Positions 1 to 7,863 of a stretch of 64,000 nucleotides of DNA are shown in pieces. The stretch's first letter is position 1. Every line of letters begins with the position of its first letter. The notes beneath the pieces were generated by a model. That model saw only the letters and a program-made list of their open reading frames with translations. It was not told where the DNA came from and did no database searches. The stretch is from Kribbella antiqua (GTDB taxonomy: Bacteria > Actinomycetota > Actinomycetes > Propionibacteriales > Kribbellaceae), in NCBI RefSeq assembly GCF_004345665.1, contig NZ_SLWR01000015.1, positions 105,535-169,534 of the forward strand, given 5' to 3'. The position numbers were made by a program, and so were the translations under genes.

Positions 1-162
1 AGATAGCGCGCCGCTTCTCGCGCTGTGAGGAGCGGCGTAGTGAAGATGTCGGTCATTCGCTGCCCCCTCCGCTCGGCCGACTCCACCCTACCGGTGAACT
101 CACTCCTGCCACCACAACCACACCACTGCGCCGCGACGAACGTCGGATCGGGTACCGCCGAC

Positions 163-192
163 GCACCTCCCGGGGCGTCCCGCGGGAGGTGC
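163..192 (-). terminator. Hairpin terminator after the rhamnogalacturonan lyase gene
   Basis: GCACCTCCCG (163-172) is exactly complementary to CGGGAGGTGC (183-192), giving a 10-bp GC-rich stem with a 10-nt loop. It begins 11 nt beyond the stop of the leftward lyase gene. There is no clear U-tract, as is common in actinobacteria. The rest of 1-202 holds no gene I can support. Confidence 0.6.
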
Positions 193-202
193 CTGCTCGG
201 TG

Positions 203-2956
203 TCAGCCGGCGTAGCGGATATTCGGCCGCTTTGGTTGGGTCATGCCTTGGCCGATGAAGAAGCTGGTGTGGGGTGGTTGGTTGTAGGCGGTGTTCTGCC
301 AGGCGACGCCTAGGCGGTAGACGGGATCGTGCATGAGCGTGTGGATCCGCCGGTCGGTCTCGTACGGCGTGCTGTAGATGCGTAGCTCCGAACTGTCCGC
401 GCTGCGCCAGGCGATCTCCTCACGCCAGTCGCCGAACAGGTCGGCCTGGATCGCCGGCGTGCCTTTGGTGTGGTTGTTCGACCGTGCTTCCGGATCGCTG
501 AGCAGCACGCCGACGGTCTGCGTTTCCCAGTTCCACTTTGCGATCGTCGGCGTACCGGTCGAGGTCGCGGCGTTCCAGTCGTGGTCGACGATCTCGCGCA
601 GCGGGTCACCGTCCCACCAGGCCAGGAAGTTTGCCGCGGGGATGGTTGTCGAGAGCAACTCACCGGTCGACGACTTCAGCTGCCCGACCCGCGAGTTCCA
701 GGCCGCGTCACCACCGACGGCCCAGCCTTCCGCACCTGGGTACCGCGGATCGATGTCACCCGCCGCGGCCCGGCCGGTGTCGCGGTCGGCCGGGATGTCC
801 CACAGGATTTCGCCCGTACGCGCGTCCCGCATCGTCGCGCCGCGGTTGCCACTGCGGCCCATGTCCTCGTGCGCCGCGAAGACCTCGAGCCCTGGTCGGG
901 CCGGGATCAGGTCGGACACGTGCAACGCGTCGCCGTGCCCCAGACCGGTGCTGTAGAGCAACGAACCGTCGTCGTCGACCGCCATCGAACCGAAGATGAT
1001 CTCGTCCTTGCCGTCGGCATCGACATCGGCGACGGACAGGTTGTGGTTACCCATCCCGTAGCCGCCTTCGCTGCCCTCGTTGCTGGAGTCGAACACCCAC
1101 CGCTGCCGCAGCTTCCCGCCGACCAGGTCGTACGCCGCCAGCACTGCGCGCGTGTAGTAGCCACGGGTGAACACGACACTCGGGTGCTCGCCGTCCAGGT
1201 AGGCCACACCAGCCAGGAACCGGTCGACACGGTTGCCGTAGGTGTCACCCCACGCGCCGACGTCACCCCGCGCTGGGGTGTAGTCCACGGTGTCCAGCGC
1301 CTTGCCGGTCAGCCCTTCGAACACCGTGAGGTACTCCGGTCCGGTGAGTACGTAGCCAGAGCTGTTGCGGTAGTCGGCGTTCGGGTCGCCAATCACGGTG
1401 CCCGCGGCGTCCGTCGTACCATCGGCTGTCTTCATGGTGACCTCAGCCCGGCCGTCGCCGTCGAGGTCGTACACCTGGACCTGCGTGTAGTGAGCGCCGG
1501 CGCGGATGTTCGGGCCCAGGCTGATGCGCCAGAGCCGCGTGCCGTCCAGCTTGTAGGCGTCGACGTACACGATGCCGGTGTAGCCGGCCTGTGAGTTGTC
1601 CTTGGCGTTGGACGGCGCCCAGAGCTGGATGATCTCGTAGCTGCCGTCACCGTCGACGTCGCCCACACTGGCGTCGCCTGCGCTGTAGCTGTAGGGCTGG
1701 CCGTCCTTGGTGTAGTCATCGGCCGGCTTGTCCAGCGGCACCGCGAAGTAGCTCTTCGACCAGGTGCCGAACTCCTTGGTCACTGGGTACTCGCGCTCGT
1801 CGTCGATCATCTTTATGACGTAGCGCGAGGTGGACTTGCCGCCCGCGTCGAGGAAGTTCGTGCTGGTCTTGATCGGTTTGGCGTTGATCCGGACGCCGTC
1901 GCGGTAGACGTTGAACCCGAGCGACTGCCGGTCCGTTCCCAGCAGCCGCCAGCCGACCAGCACCTTGCCGTCCGCTGTAGGCACCGCCGAAGGCGCCCGC
2001 TCGAGACGCTCGGCCTGGCGCTTGAGCACGGTCACCGCCGGGGTGGTCAGTGTGGTGGACGGCGTCGAGACACCGCCCGCATTGACCGCTCTCACCTGGT
2101 AGTAGTACTTGATCGTCGTCAGGACAGTCTTGTCGGTGAACGTCTTGTCAGCGGTCAACCCGACGGTGCGGTAGACACCGTCTGCTGCCTCCGAACGGGC
2201 GACAAGATAGGCCGATGCGGTCGGCGCCTGCTGCCAATGGAAGGTCAGCTGGTTCTTGTCGATGTCCTGCAGCTGCAGGAGCCTCGGCGCGGCCGGCACC
2301 GGAACGCTCGCATCAACGACCGCTGCCCTTACTGTTGCTGAGGGCACCGATTCCAGGCCGGTGTTGTCGAGAGCGGTGACTTCGTAGTCGTAGGTCAGAC
2401 CCGCCACGACTGTGTTGTCTGTGAAGCCGGGTGTTGTCGTGTCGGCGATCTTGACCGGCTTGGCGTTCTCAGGGCCTTGGCGGTACACCCTGTATCCGGC
2501 TGCGTCGTCGGCTGCCGTCCAGGCGATTGTTGCGGTGTGCTGGTTGGCGTTCAGGGACTCGACCTTGAGTCCGGTCGGTGCCACCAGCAACGGCGTGACC
2601 TCGATGCCGTTGAGCCGTGAGCCCGCACCGCCGATCACGACGTTCAGCTGGCTGTCGCCGACGGAGACCGGCCCGTGCAACCGCTCGGTGACGCTGGCCC
2701 GGCCCGCGTTGCCGTTGCCCGAAGCACGTCCTTCGATGGTGAAGTCGGTCCGGGTCGTGCCGATCCAGTCGCCGCTGTAGGTCTTGACCATGTAGGTCCC
2801 GTTCGGTACGTCGAGCTTGAACTCGAACGGGCTGCCGGACAGCACGAAGTCGCGTTGCAGGTCGTTGGGGACTCCCGCCGTACTGCCGCGATCCCGGTCA
2901 CCCAGTGCGTCAGGCGGCTGAGTGAAGCCGAAGCCGCGCTCCGGTGTGTAGGTCAT
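203..2956 (-). CDS. Rhamnogalacturonan lyase, polysaccharide lyase family 11 (3' part of a frameshifted bimodular gene)
   Basis: Cleaves the rhamnogalacturonan I backbone of pectin by beta-elimination; expected to be secreted. The first ~120 residues are most of a malectin-like/CBM module (FTQPPD...DLQRDFVLSG...VDVPNGTYMV type), followed by two fibronectin type III repeats (about 125-215 and 220-310) and the PL11 catalytic propeller, marked by repeated DVDGDG/DLDGDGRAE calcium-type turns and HGDALHVSDL. No signal peptide: the reading frame enters in the middle of the CBM module. The missing first strand of that module (KYKFDFGPAGSPVAAGY) is encoded just upstream in this same frame, behind the frame of the esterase gene. 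The nominal ATG overlaps the esterase stop as ATGA. I read this as the C-terminal half of one disrupted gene, although coupled translation could still make a truncated lyase. Family call is firm; intactness is not. Confidence 0.85.
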   Translation of the reverse strand: MTYTPERGFGFTQPPDALGDRDRGSTAGVPNDLQRDFVLSGSPFEFKLDVPNGTYMVKTYSGDWIGTTRTDFTIEGRASGNGNAGRASVTERLHGPVSVGDSQLNVVIGGAGSRLNGIEVTPLLVAPTGLKVESLNANQHTATIAWTAADDAAGYRVYRQGPENAKPVKIADTTTPGFTDNTVVAGLTYDYEVTALDNTGLESVPSATVRAAVVDASVPVPAAPRLLQLQDIDKNQLTFHWQQAPTASAYLVARSEAADGVYRTVGLTADKTFTDKTVLTTIKYYYQVRAVNAGGVSTPSTTLTTPAVTVLKRQAERLERAPSAVPTADGKVLVGWRLLGTDRQSLGFNVYRDGVRINAKPIKTSTNFLDAGGKSTSRYVIKMIDDEREYPVTKEFGTWSKSYFAVPLDKPADDYTKDGQPYSYSAGDASVGDVDGDGSYEIIQLWAPSNAKDNSQAGYTGIVYVDAYKLDGTRLWRISLGPNIRAGAHYTQVQVYDLDGDGRAEVTMKTADGTTDAAGTVIGDPNADYRNSSGYVLTGPEYLTVFEGLTGKALDTVDYTPARGDVGAWGDTYGNRVDRFLAGVAYLDGEHPSVVFTRGYYTRAVLAAYDLVGGKLRQRWVFDSSNEGSEGGYGMGNHNLSVADVDADGKDEIIFGSMAVDDDGSLLYSTGLGHGDALHVSDLIPARPGLEVFAAHEDMGRSGNRGATMRDARTGEILWDIPADRDTGRAAAGDIDPRYPGAEGWAVGGDAAWNSRVGQLKSSTGELLSTTIPAANFLAWWDGDPLREIVDHDWNAATSTGTPTIAKWNWETQTVGVLLSDPEARSNNHTKGTPAIQADLFGDWREEIAWRSADSSELRIYSTPYETDRRIHTLMHDPVYRLGVAWQNTAYNQPPHTSFFIGQGMTQPKRPNIRYAG

Positions 2957-4536
2957 GGTCCGGCTGACCTCGGTGTAGCCGGCTGCGACCGGTGAACCCG
3001 CTGGGCCGAAGTCGAACTTGTACTTGGCGCGCTTGGTGGTGAAGGTGATCGCCGTGGAGGCAGCGACTCGCCGCGGCCGTTGACGGCTGTGACGTGGTAG
3101 CTGTACGCCTGCCCCTCAGCCAGGCCTTGTACGACCGAGCTGGCCGCTGTCGTCGTACCGACCAAGGTGGAGTCGCGGTAGATGCGGTAGATGTCAGCGC
3201 CGTCGGCAGGCGTCCACTTCAGCGTCGCACCGGCGTTGGAGATGCTCGTCGCGATCAGTCCGGTCGGTGCGGCCGGCACAGTGGCAGGCGGCTCCGCCTC
3301 GACTTTGTCGGCTATCGGGACGTCCAGCTCAGCTACGTCCGTCGCGACCAGCCTGGCCATCTGGATGGCGCCGTACTCCTGGAAGTGGGTGTCGTCGACG
3401 GTCCCGCTCGGGCGGCCCGGGTAGATGCCCGGATCGACGTGCAGGAAGACCGCCTTGGCCGCCTCCGGACCGATCTGGTCCAGGTACGCGCGGCTGGACG
3501 CGGACAGGTCGACCAGGGCGACGCTCTCCTCTGTCGCCAGCTCCTTCATCTTGTCGACGTACTCGGGGAAGCTAACGTTGAACTTCAGCGTCACCGGGTC
3601 GAAGCTGCGGCGGGACACCGGCGTCACCAGCACCGGGACTGCGCCACGCTGCCTGGCTCCGTGGACGTAGGTCCGCAGGTACTCCTTGTAGTCCGCGGGC
3701 GAGGCGTACCGGTCGTCGACACCCTGGGTCGCGTCGTTGTGGCCGAACTGGACGAACAGGTAGTCGTTCGGCCGGATCGCGCCGAGGATCTCGTCCAGGC
3801 GCCCCTGGCTGATGAAGTTCTTCGAGCTGCGGCCGCCGATCGCCTTGTTGACGAACAGCACGTCACTGCTGAAGAAGCGGTTGATCATCTGCCCCCAGCC
3901 GGCTTGCGGCGCGAAGCCGGGGTCGTACGTCTGCACGGTCGAGTCACCGGCGATGAAGACGGTCGGCTTCGCACCTGCGGTCCGGGCCGGAAGCCGGTTG
4001 ATGACGAGGGAGTTGAGCTTGGCCGCCGTACCGCTGAAGTCCAGGTTCAGCTGGCCGTCGACCAAGGAGATGGGGAACGTCATGCTGAGGTACTCACCGG
4101 CCGGCTTGGCGGTCAGCTGGACCTTCGCCATCTTCTCCGCAGTGATGGCGATCTCGCTGGCCTCGGCGGCGTCACCGGCGGTGAGAGAGACGGTGTAGTC
4201 GCCGTTCGGCAGGTCCACCAGGAACGACGTGGCGCCGACGGTGACGAAGTCCTGCCTGATCGGGTCGCTTCCACCGCGGTCGGTCGTCGTGACCTTGCTC
4301 GGATCGGTGAAGCCGTAGCCGCGGGTGGCGTCGTACTGCAGTGCTCCGACGCCGGAGTAGCCGTCGGCCACCGGGCTGTCCGGCGTACCGAAGTCGAAGC
4401 GGTGGACACCGGAGTAACGTCCGGAGAGGCGCGCGCCGTCTCTCCGGACTGTCTCGGCAGCGTGCGCCGGGGTTGGCAGCTGGGCGGCTATGGCCAGCGA
4501 CGCTAGTACGGCGATCAGCCGTCTTGGTGCACTCAT
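2953..4536 (-). CDS. Secreted rhamnogalacturonan acetylesterase-like SGNH hydrolase (5' part of a frameshifted bimodular gene)
   Basis: Removes acetyl groups from pectic rhamnogalacturonan. The ATG at 4536 has an AGGAG seven bases upstream and gives a signal peptide (APRRLIAVLASLAIAAQ, cleavage near AHA-AE). A malectin-like module follows (RFDFGTPDSPVADGY), then an SGNH/GDSL domain with the GDST block (FIAGDSTVQ), the GGRSSKN block, GHND and the distal DDTHF motif that carries the catalytic Asp-His. A fibronectin III repeat ends in VNGRGES, after which the frame becomes Pro/Ser-rich nonsense for about 35 residues. At that point a +1 change of frame restores a second CBM strand that runs straight into the lyase. 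Esterase plus lyase in one polypeptide would coordinate deacetylation and chain cleavage. Substrate is inferred from the lyase partner. Confidence 0.82.
   Translation of the reverse strand: MSAPRRLIAVLASLAIAAQLPTPAHAAETVRRDGARLSGRYSGVHRFDFGTPDSPVADGYSGVGALQYDATRGYGFTDPSKVTTTDRGGSDPIRQDFVTVGATSFLVDLPNGDYTVSLTAGDAAEASEIAITAEKMAKVQLTAKPAGEYLSMTFPISLVDGQLNLDFSGTAAKLNSLVINRLPARTAGAKPTVFIAGDSTVQTYDPGFAPQAGWGQMINRFFSSDVLFVNKAIGGRSSKNFISQGRLDEILGAIRPNDYLFVQFGHNDATQGVDDRYASPADYKEYLRTYVHGARQRGAVPVLVTPVSRRSFDPVTLKFNVSFPEYVDKMKELATEESVALVDLSASSRAYLDQIGPEAAKAVFLHVDPGIYPGRPSGTVDDTHFQEYGAIQMARLVATDVAELDVPIADKVEAEPPATVPAAPTGLIATSISNAGATLKWTPADGADIYRIYRDSTLVGTTTAASSVVQGLAEGQAYSYHVTAVNGRGESLPPRRSPSPPSAPSTSSTSAQRVHRSQPATPRSAGP
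3060..3066 (-). other. Probable single-base frameshift site joining esterase and lyase
   Basis: On the coding strand the bases read GAGTCGCTGCCTCCACGG. Read in the upstream frame they give E-S-L-P-P-R and then low-complexity sequence. Adding one base after GAGTCG gives E-S-A-A-S-T followed by ITFTTKRAKYKFDFGPAGSP, a normal end of a fibronectin repeat and start of a CBM module. A lost G in this run, real or from sequencing, is the simplest explanation. Confidence 0.7.
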
Positions 4537-4551
4537 GGGGAACTCCTGGGC

Positions 4552-4570
4552 TTGGGAAAGCGTTCTCCAA
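4552..4570. promoter_or_regulatory. LacI-type operator candidate upstream of the pectinolytic gene
   Basis: The stretch TTGGGAAAGCGTTCTCCAA, centred on CG at 4561-4562, pairs at most positions across its centre and resembles the GGAAAGCGCTTTCC operators of actinobacterial LacI-family sugar regulators. It lies 16 bp before the esterase ATG, where repressor binding would block transcription. No lacI-like gene is in the window. Confidence 0.35.
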
Positions 4571-4623
4571 ACGGGTGAGCACTGAGTATCCAGATCACGC
4601 ACCGTGCCGGATAGACCTCGCGA

Positions 4624-5841
4624 TCAGTCGCGCTGGCCAGAACCGGACAGCCTGACGACCACGGCCATCGCGGTGGCTCCCAGTGTTGCCAGCAGAGCGA
4701 GGGCGAAGCCGTAGTGCGCGTTGTGGGCGTCGACCACGCGTCCTGCGAACGCTGCCCCCAGAGCGATGCCCGCTGCGCTACCCGAGTTCAGCCAGGTGAA
4801 GGCCTGCGTGAGTACGGCGGACTCCACCTCCGACTCGGCCAGTACTGCGGAGAGCGTCTGGATCGGAGCGATGACCAGGCCGGGGAGAGCTAACGCAATC
4901 CCAACAGCCAAAGGGGTTTCGACTGCCAGCAGCGGGACAGTGCTCAGCGTGAGCCCGGTGAGCGCCAGCACGAACTGTGTACGCGCGGCTGTGCGCCAGC
5001 GCCTTGCGCCGTAGACGAATCCGGCGACCAGACCGACCAGACTGCTGATGCCGTAGAGCGGTCCGGCCAGCTCAGGGGTGCCACGGCCAACCGCGTAGGC
5101 GGTCACCGAGACCTGCATGCTGCCGAAGAAGATGCCGATACCGATGTTCGTGGCAGCCAGTGCGAGAAACCCCTTGTACAGAAGGCGTTTCGAGCTCATC
5201 CTCGTGTGTGGTGCGGCTGGAGGTGGCGCCGTACGGCGTTGAGCGGCGACTGAGAAGCCACCGGCCAGCAGCAAGCTCGTGGCCAGCACTGAACCAGTCA
5301 CTGGGTTCGTTGTGGAGCTGACGATGCCGATGAGAGCCGGGCCGACCATGAAGGCGATGCCGACGCTCAGGGACTCCAAGGCGAAGGCGGAGGTCAGCAG
5401 CGACGTACCTCTGAGTGCGTGAGACCAGCGGGCCGCAACCTGTGCCCCTACCTGCGGGAGAGACCCGCCTGCGAGGACTCCCGCCGTCATGAGCGAACAG
5501 AGTGGTGCATGGGTGACCGTCAAGCCGATCAGCAGCGCTACTGCCGCCGCATGCACGAGCAGCGTGATGGGCAGCATGCGGGTCTGGCCGTAGCGGTCGA
5601 TTAGTCGGGCGACCTGCGGGCCCGCCAACGCCTCTGCTACTGCGAATCCGCCGGTGACGCTGCCTGCTGCGGCGTACGAGCCAGTCGATCCGTGGACCAG
5701 CCAGACAACGCCCAGACTGGTCATGGCAATGCCTATGCGAGCCGGTGCGGCCGCCAGGTAGAACTTCCACGCTCCGGGAGTACGCAGAGCCGCTGCGTAG
5801 TTGCTGGTGGGCGTGCTGATCCGTCCGGTGAGTGCCGGCAC
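4624..5841 (-). CDS. MFS transporter
   Basis: A 405-residue major facilitator protein with about twelve hydrophobic segments and a conserved loop (ARLIDRYGQTRMLP, residues near 80) that matches the MFS signature between helices 2 and 3. The GTG start at 5841 follows GGAAGG by eight bases. The substrate cannot be told; the closest family look is drug or metabolite efflux. It is transcribed toward the pectinolytic gene and ends about 90 bp from its start, but the operator-like site lies between them, so I treat it as a separate unit. A 152-bp gap (5842-5993) separates it from the comB-like gene and contains nothing but its likely promoter. Confidence 0.85.
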   Translation of the reverse strand: MPALTGRISTPTSNYAAALRTPGAWKFYLAAAPARIGIAMTSLGVVWLVHGSTGSYAAAGSVTGGFAVAEALAGPQVARLIDRYGQTRMLPITLLVHAAAVALLIGLTVTHAPLCSLMTAGVLAGGSLPQVGAQVAARWSHALRGTSLLTSAFALESLSVGIAFMVGPALIGIVSSTTNPVTGSVLATSLLLAGGFSVAAQRRTAPPPAAPHTRMSSKRLLYKGFLALAATNIGIGIFFGSMQVSVTAYAVGRGTPELAGPLYGISSLVGLVAGFVYGARRWRTAARTQFVLALTGLTLSTVPLLAVETPLAVGIALALPGLVIAPIQTLSAVLAESEVESAVLTQAFTWLNSGSAAGIALGAAFAGRVVDAHNAHYGFALALLATLGATAMAVVVRLSGSGQRD

Positions 5842-5993
5842 GGTGATACCTTCCGCTGCCCGATGGGGCGGGGACTGACCGTGGGCGTCCAGCTTCGCCG
5901 GTCTGTCCGAGTCCGCCTACAACCGTCCATGTTGGGCAGGAAGCGGGGACGCTCGCCGCCTGCCGGCTCTGTCAACGGGCAGAACCTCGTCGT

Positions 5994-6746
5994 TCAGGTT
6001 GACGCGGTCATCCTACCGTCTCGCAACACCGGCACGGACTGGCTGCTGTCCAGCTCGGCCGCGATCGCCACATCCTCCGGGAAGCCGTACTGCGTGAGTT
6101 CGCGACCGCCGGCGCAGTCGTAGAGGTGCGTTGGGAGGTCCGCGTCCTTGTACGCCGCCGCCGCTGCTTTGGCCTCTGGGGAGAAGCCGTCTACGTCGAG
6201 GGCAGCCAGGAAGCCACCAGCACCCCAGAGGTCCTCGACGGCTGGGCGGAGCGAACCGTCCTTCCAGCGCTCCCCCGCCGCGATCGCCACCACGTTGAGG
6301 TTTGGGTGTGCGCTGAGATGCGCGTTCACCCACTCCGCGGCGGCGAGCCTGTTACGCAGCGACACCGCCAGCACTGTGGCCCCGCTGTCGCTGAGCTGCT
6401 GGCAGATGGTCGAGCCGTTGGGCGACGGCAGTACCAACCGCTGGATGCCCTCGGCTTGACGGATCGTGACCGGCGACAGGCTCACCTCGCCGGGGCCCGC
6501 CTCGGATCTGCCGACTGCGAGGTGTGCGTCGTACTGCTTGGCATAGGCAACGGCGGTCTCGTCACGCCAGCGGTACGGGTAGACCTCGATGCCCAGATCG
6601 GCGGCGACCGTCACGGCAGTCGTGAACGACAGCACGTCCACTACAGCCACGATGTTGCCGGCGACGACTTCGGCGCCGACCGGTCCCCAGTCGAAGCCGA
6701 CTCTGAAACCGTCTTGCGCGTATGGGCTGGTCACCCGGCGGATCAT
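5994..6746 (-). CDS. comB: 2-phosphosulfolactate phosphatase family (ComB-like)
   Basis: The protein matches the ComB family, which dephosphorylates 2-phosphosulfolactate in archaeal coenzyme M synthesis. Key stretches are VVDVLSFTTAVTVAADLG near residue 35, SPNGSTICQQL near 110 and AAGERW near 155. Bacterial members are widespread in actinobacteria that make no coenzyme M, so the true substrate here is unknown. I start at ATG 6746 (MIRRVTSPYAQDGF), because the eight residues upstream are Pro/Gly-rich and unconserved in look. The gene follows the DUF3151 gene by 30 bp in the same direction and is probably cotranscribed with it. Confidence 0.8.
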   Translation of the reverse strand: MIRRVTSPYAQDGFRVGFDWGPVGAEVVAGNIVAVVDVLSFTTAVTVAADLGIEVYPYRWRDETAVAYAKQYDAHLAVGRSEAGPGEVSLSPVTIRQAEGIQRLVLPSPNGSTICQQLSDSGATVLAVSLRNRLAAAEWVNAHLSAHPNLNVVAIAAGERWKDGSLRPAVEDLWGAGGFLAALDVDGFSPEAKAAAAAYKDADLPTHLYDCAGGRELTQYGFPEDVAIAAELDSSQSVPVLRDGRMTAST

Positions 6747-6776
6747 GCCGCCGGGTGACCGATCCCACAACTTCGT

Positions 6777-7184
6777 TCAGCTCAGGGCGTCGGCCGCCGT
6801 TGGGGACGAGTCGCGCAGGAAGGTGGCGCAGCGTTCGGCCTCGTCCTTCTCGTCGATCGCCGCGGCGGCCTTGCCCAACGCGGCCAGGCAGCGCAGGAAG
6901 CCGCGGTTCGGCTCGTGCTCCCACGGCACCGGGCCGTGGCCCTTCCAGCCGTTGCGGCGCAGCAGGTCCAGGCCGCGGTGGTAGCCGGTCCGGGCGAACG
7001 CGTACGCCTCGATCGTCCGGCCGTCCGCCAGCGCCGCCTCGGCCAGCTCGGCCCAGGCCAGCGACGACGTCGGGAACTTGGCCGCAACGTCCACCGCAGC
7101 GGCCCCGGCGGCGAGTTCCGCCGCGGCCGGGTCTACGGGGAGTAGTGTCTCGGGTGGACCAGAGAGCAGATTGTTCAATTCCAT
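6777..7184 (-). CDS. DUF3151 family protein
   Basis: A 135-residue soluble protein of the actinobacterial DUF3151 family, function unknown. It shows the expected order: an N-terminal NLLSGPPETLLP, an Ala-rich helical repeat region, FARTGYHRGLDLLRRNGWKG and WEHEPNRGFLRCLAALG. The helical repeats suggest a TPR-like fold. The ATG at 7184 is preferred over a start seven codons earlier because family members begin close to MELNNLL. In many actinobacteria this gene sits near the aldolase gene fba, and fba is indeed 1.7 kb away here. It shares a 145-bp divergent region with the HNH gene. Confidence 0.85.
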   Translation of the reverse strand: MELNNLLSGPPETLLPVDPAAAELAAGAAAVDVAAKFPTSSLAWAELAEAALADGRTIEAYAFARTGYHRGLDLLRRNGWKGHGPVPWEHEPNRGFLRCLAALGKAAAAIDEKDEAERCATFLRDSSPTAADALS

Positions 7185-7329
7185 AAGCACATCTTCGCCG
7201 ATCACGCAGCCGTACCGGCACGTGACCGTCTGGCGAAATCCGTTGACCGTTCACCCATCGGCCACGGATGCTTGAGACCCTGCGTGATAGCCGCCGTGGT
7301 TCCCAGCTACGGCCGGAAGGAGGCACCGG

Positions 7330-7773
7330 ATGAGCGTCATAGTCCTGAACGCGTCATACGAGCCGCTGCACACCGTGTCGATCCAGCACGCCATCCGGAT
7401 GCTGGTCCGCGAGGTCGCAGTGGTGGAAGAGGCGCACGGTGAGCGGACCATCGGCCCTTTTCCGGTTCCACGCGTGCTGCGCCTGGTCCGGTACGTCGTG
7501 ACCCACTGGCGCTACGCGGCCGGCCGGATGAAGTACAGCAAGCACGGTGTGCTCCGCAGGGACAGGTTCCGGTGTGCGTACTGCGGTTTGGACAACGCCG
7601 ACACCATGGACCATGTCCAACCCAGATCCAGGGGCGGCCGCACCGAGTGGCTGAACGCCGTGGCCGCCCATGCCTCCTGCAACGAGCGGAAAGGCAACCG
7701 CACCCCCGCCGAGGCCGGCATGCCGCTCCTCTGGCAACCCTGGGTACCAACCCGCGCGGAGCTCGTCATATGA
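7330..7773 (+). CDS. HNH endonuclease
   Basis: A 147-residue protein of the chromosomal actinobacterial HNH family. After a conserved N-terminal stretch (VLNASYEPLHTVSIQHAI) comes a treble-clef HNH core: FRCAYCG (first zinc pair), DTMDHVQPRSRGG (catalytic Asp-His), then HASCNERKGNRTP with the second zinc Cys and the third catalytic residue. AGGAGG lies eight bases before the ATG. Members are usually single-copy housekeeping genes of unknown target rather than restriction enzymes, and no methylase is nearby. Its stop codon is inside the stem of an intrinsic terminator. Confidence 0.88.
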   Translation: MSVIVLNASYEPLHTVSIQHAIRMLVREVAVVEEAHGERTIGPFPVPRVLRLVRYVVTHWRYAAGRMKYSKHGVLRRDRFRCAYCGLDNADTMDHVQPRSRGGRTEWLNAVAAHASCNERKGNRTPAEAGMPLLWQPWVPTRAELVI

Positions 7774-7790
7774 GATGACGGGCTTTTTTT
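7760..7790 (+). terminator. Intrinsic terminator overlapping the HNH stop codon
   Basis: AGCTCGTCAT (7760-7769) pairs with ATGACGGGCT (7775-7784), allowing one G-U pair, around a 5-nt loop, and is followed by seven T. This is the only classical U-tailed terminator I found in the window. The last two codons and the TGA of the HNH gene lie in the left arm and loop. Confidence 0.85.
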
Positions 7791-7802
7791 CATGCCCGTT
7801 TG

Positions 7803-7812
7803 TTGTCCACAG
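7803..7812 (+). promoter_or_regulatory. DnaA-box-like decamer TTGTCCACAG upstream of the AbiEi-like gene
   Basis: TTGTCCACA is the strong DnaA box of high-GC actinobacteria. This copy lies 52 bp before the start of the AbiEi-like gene. The second AbiEi-like gene at 57461 has the same decamer, inverted, 40 bp upstream. A single box need not bind DnaA in the cell. Confidence 0.4.
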
Positions 7813-7863
7813 TTCTGAAAGTCGCCGTCGGATCGAGGGTCTGATCACGGCACTTTCTAGGGC

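Noticed and set aside
1..25. Inverted repeat AGCGCG...CGCGCT at the left edge
   Set aside because: Only six pairs in very GC-rich DNA at the window border; it cannot be tied to any gene.
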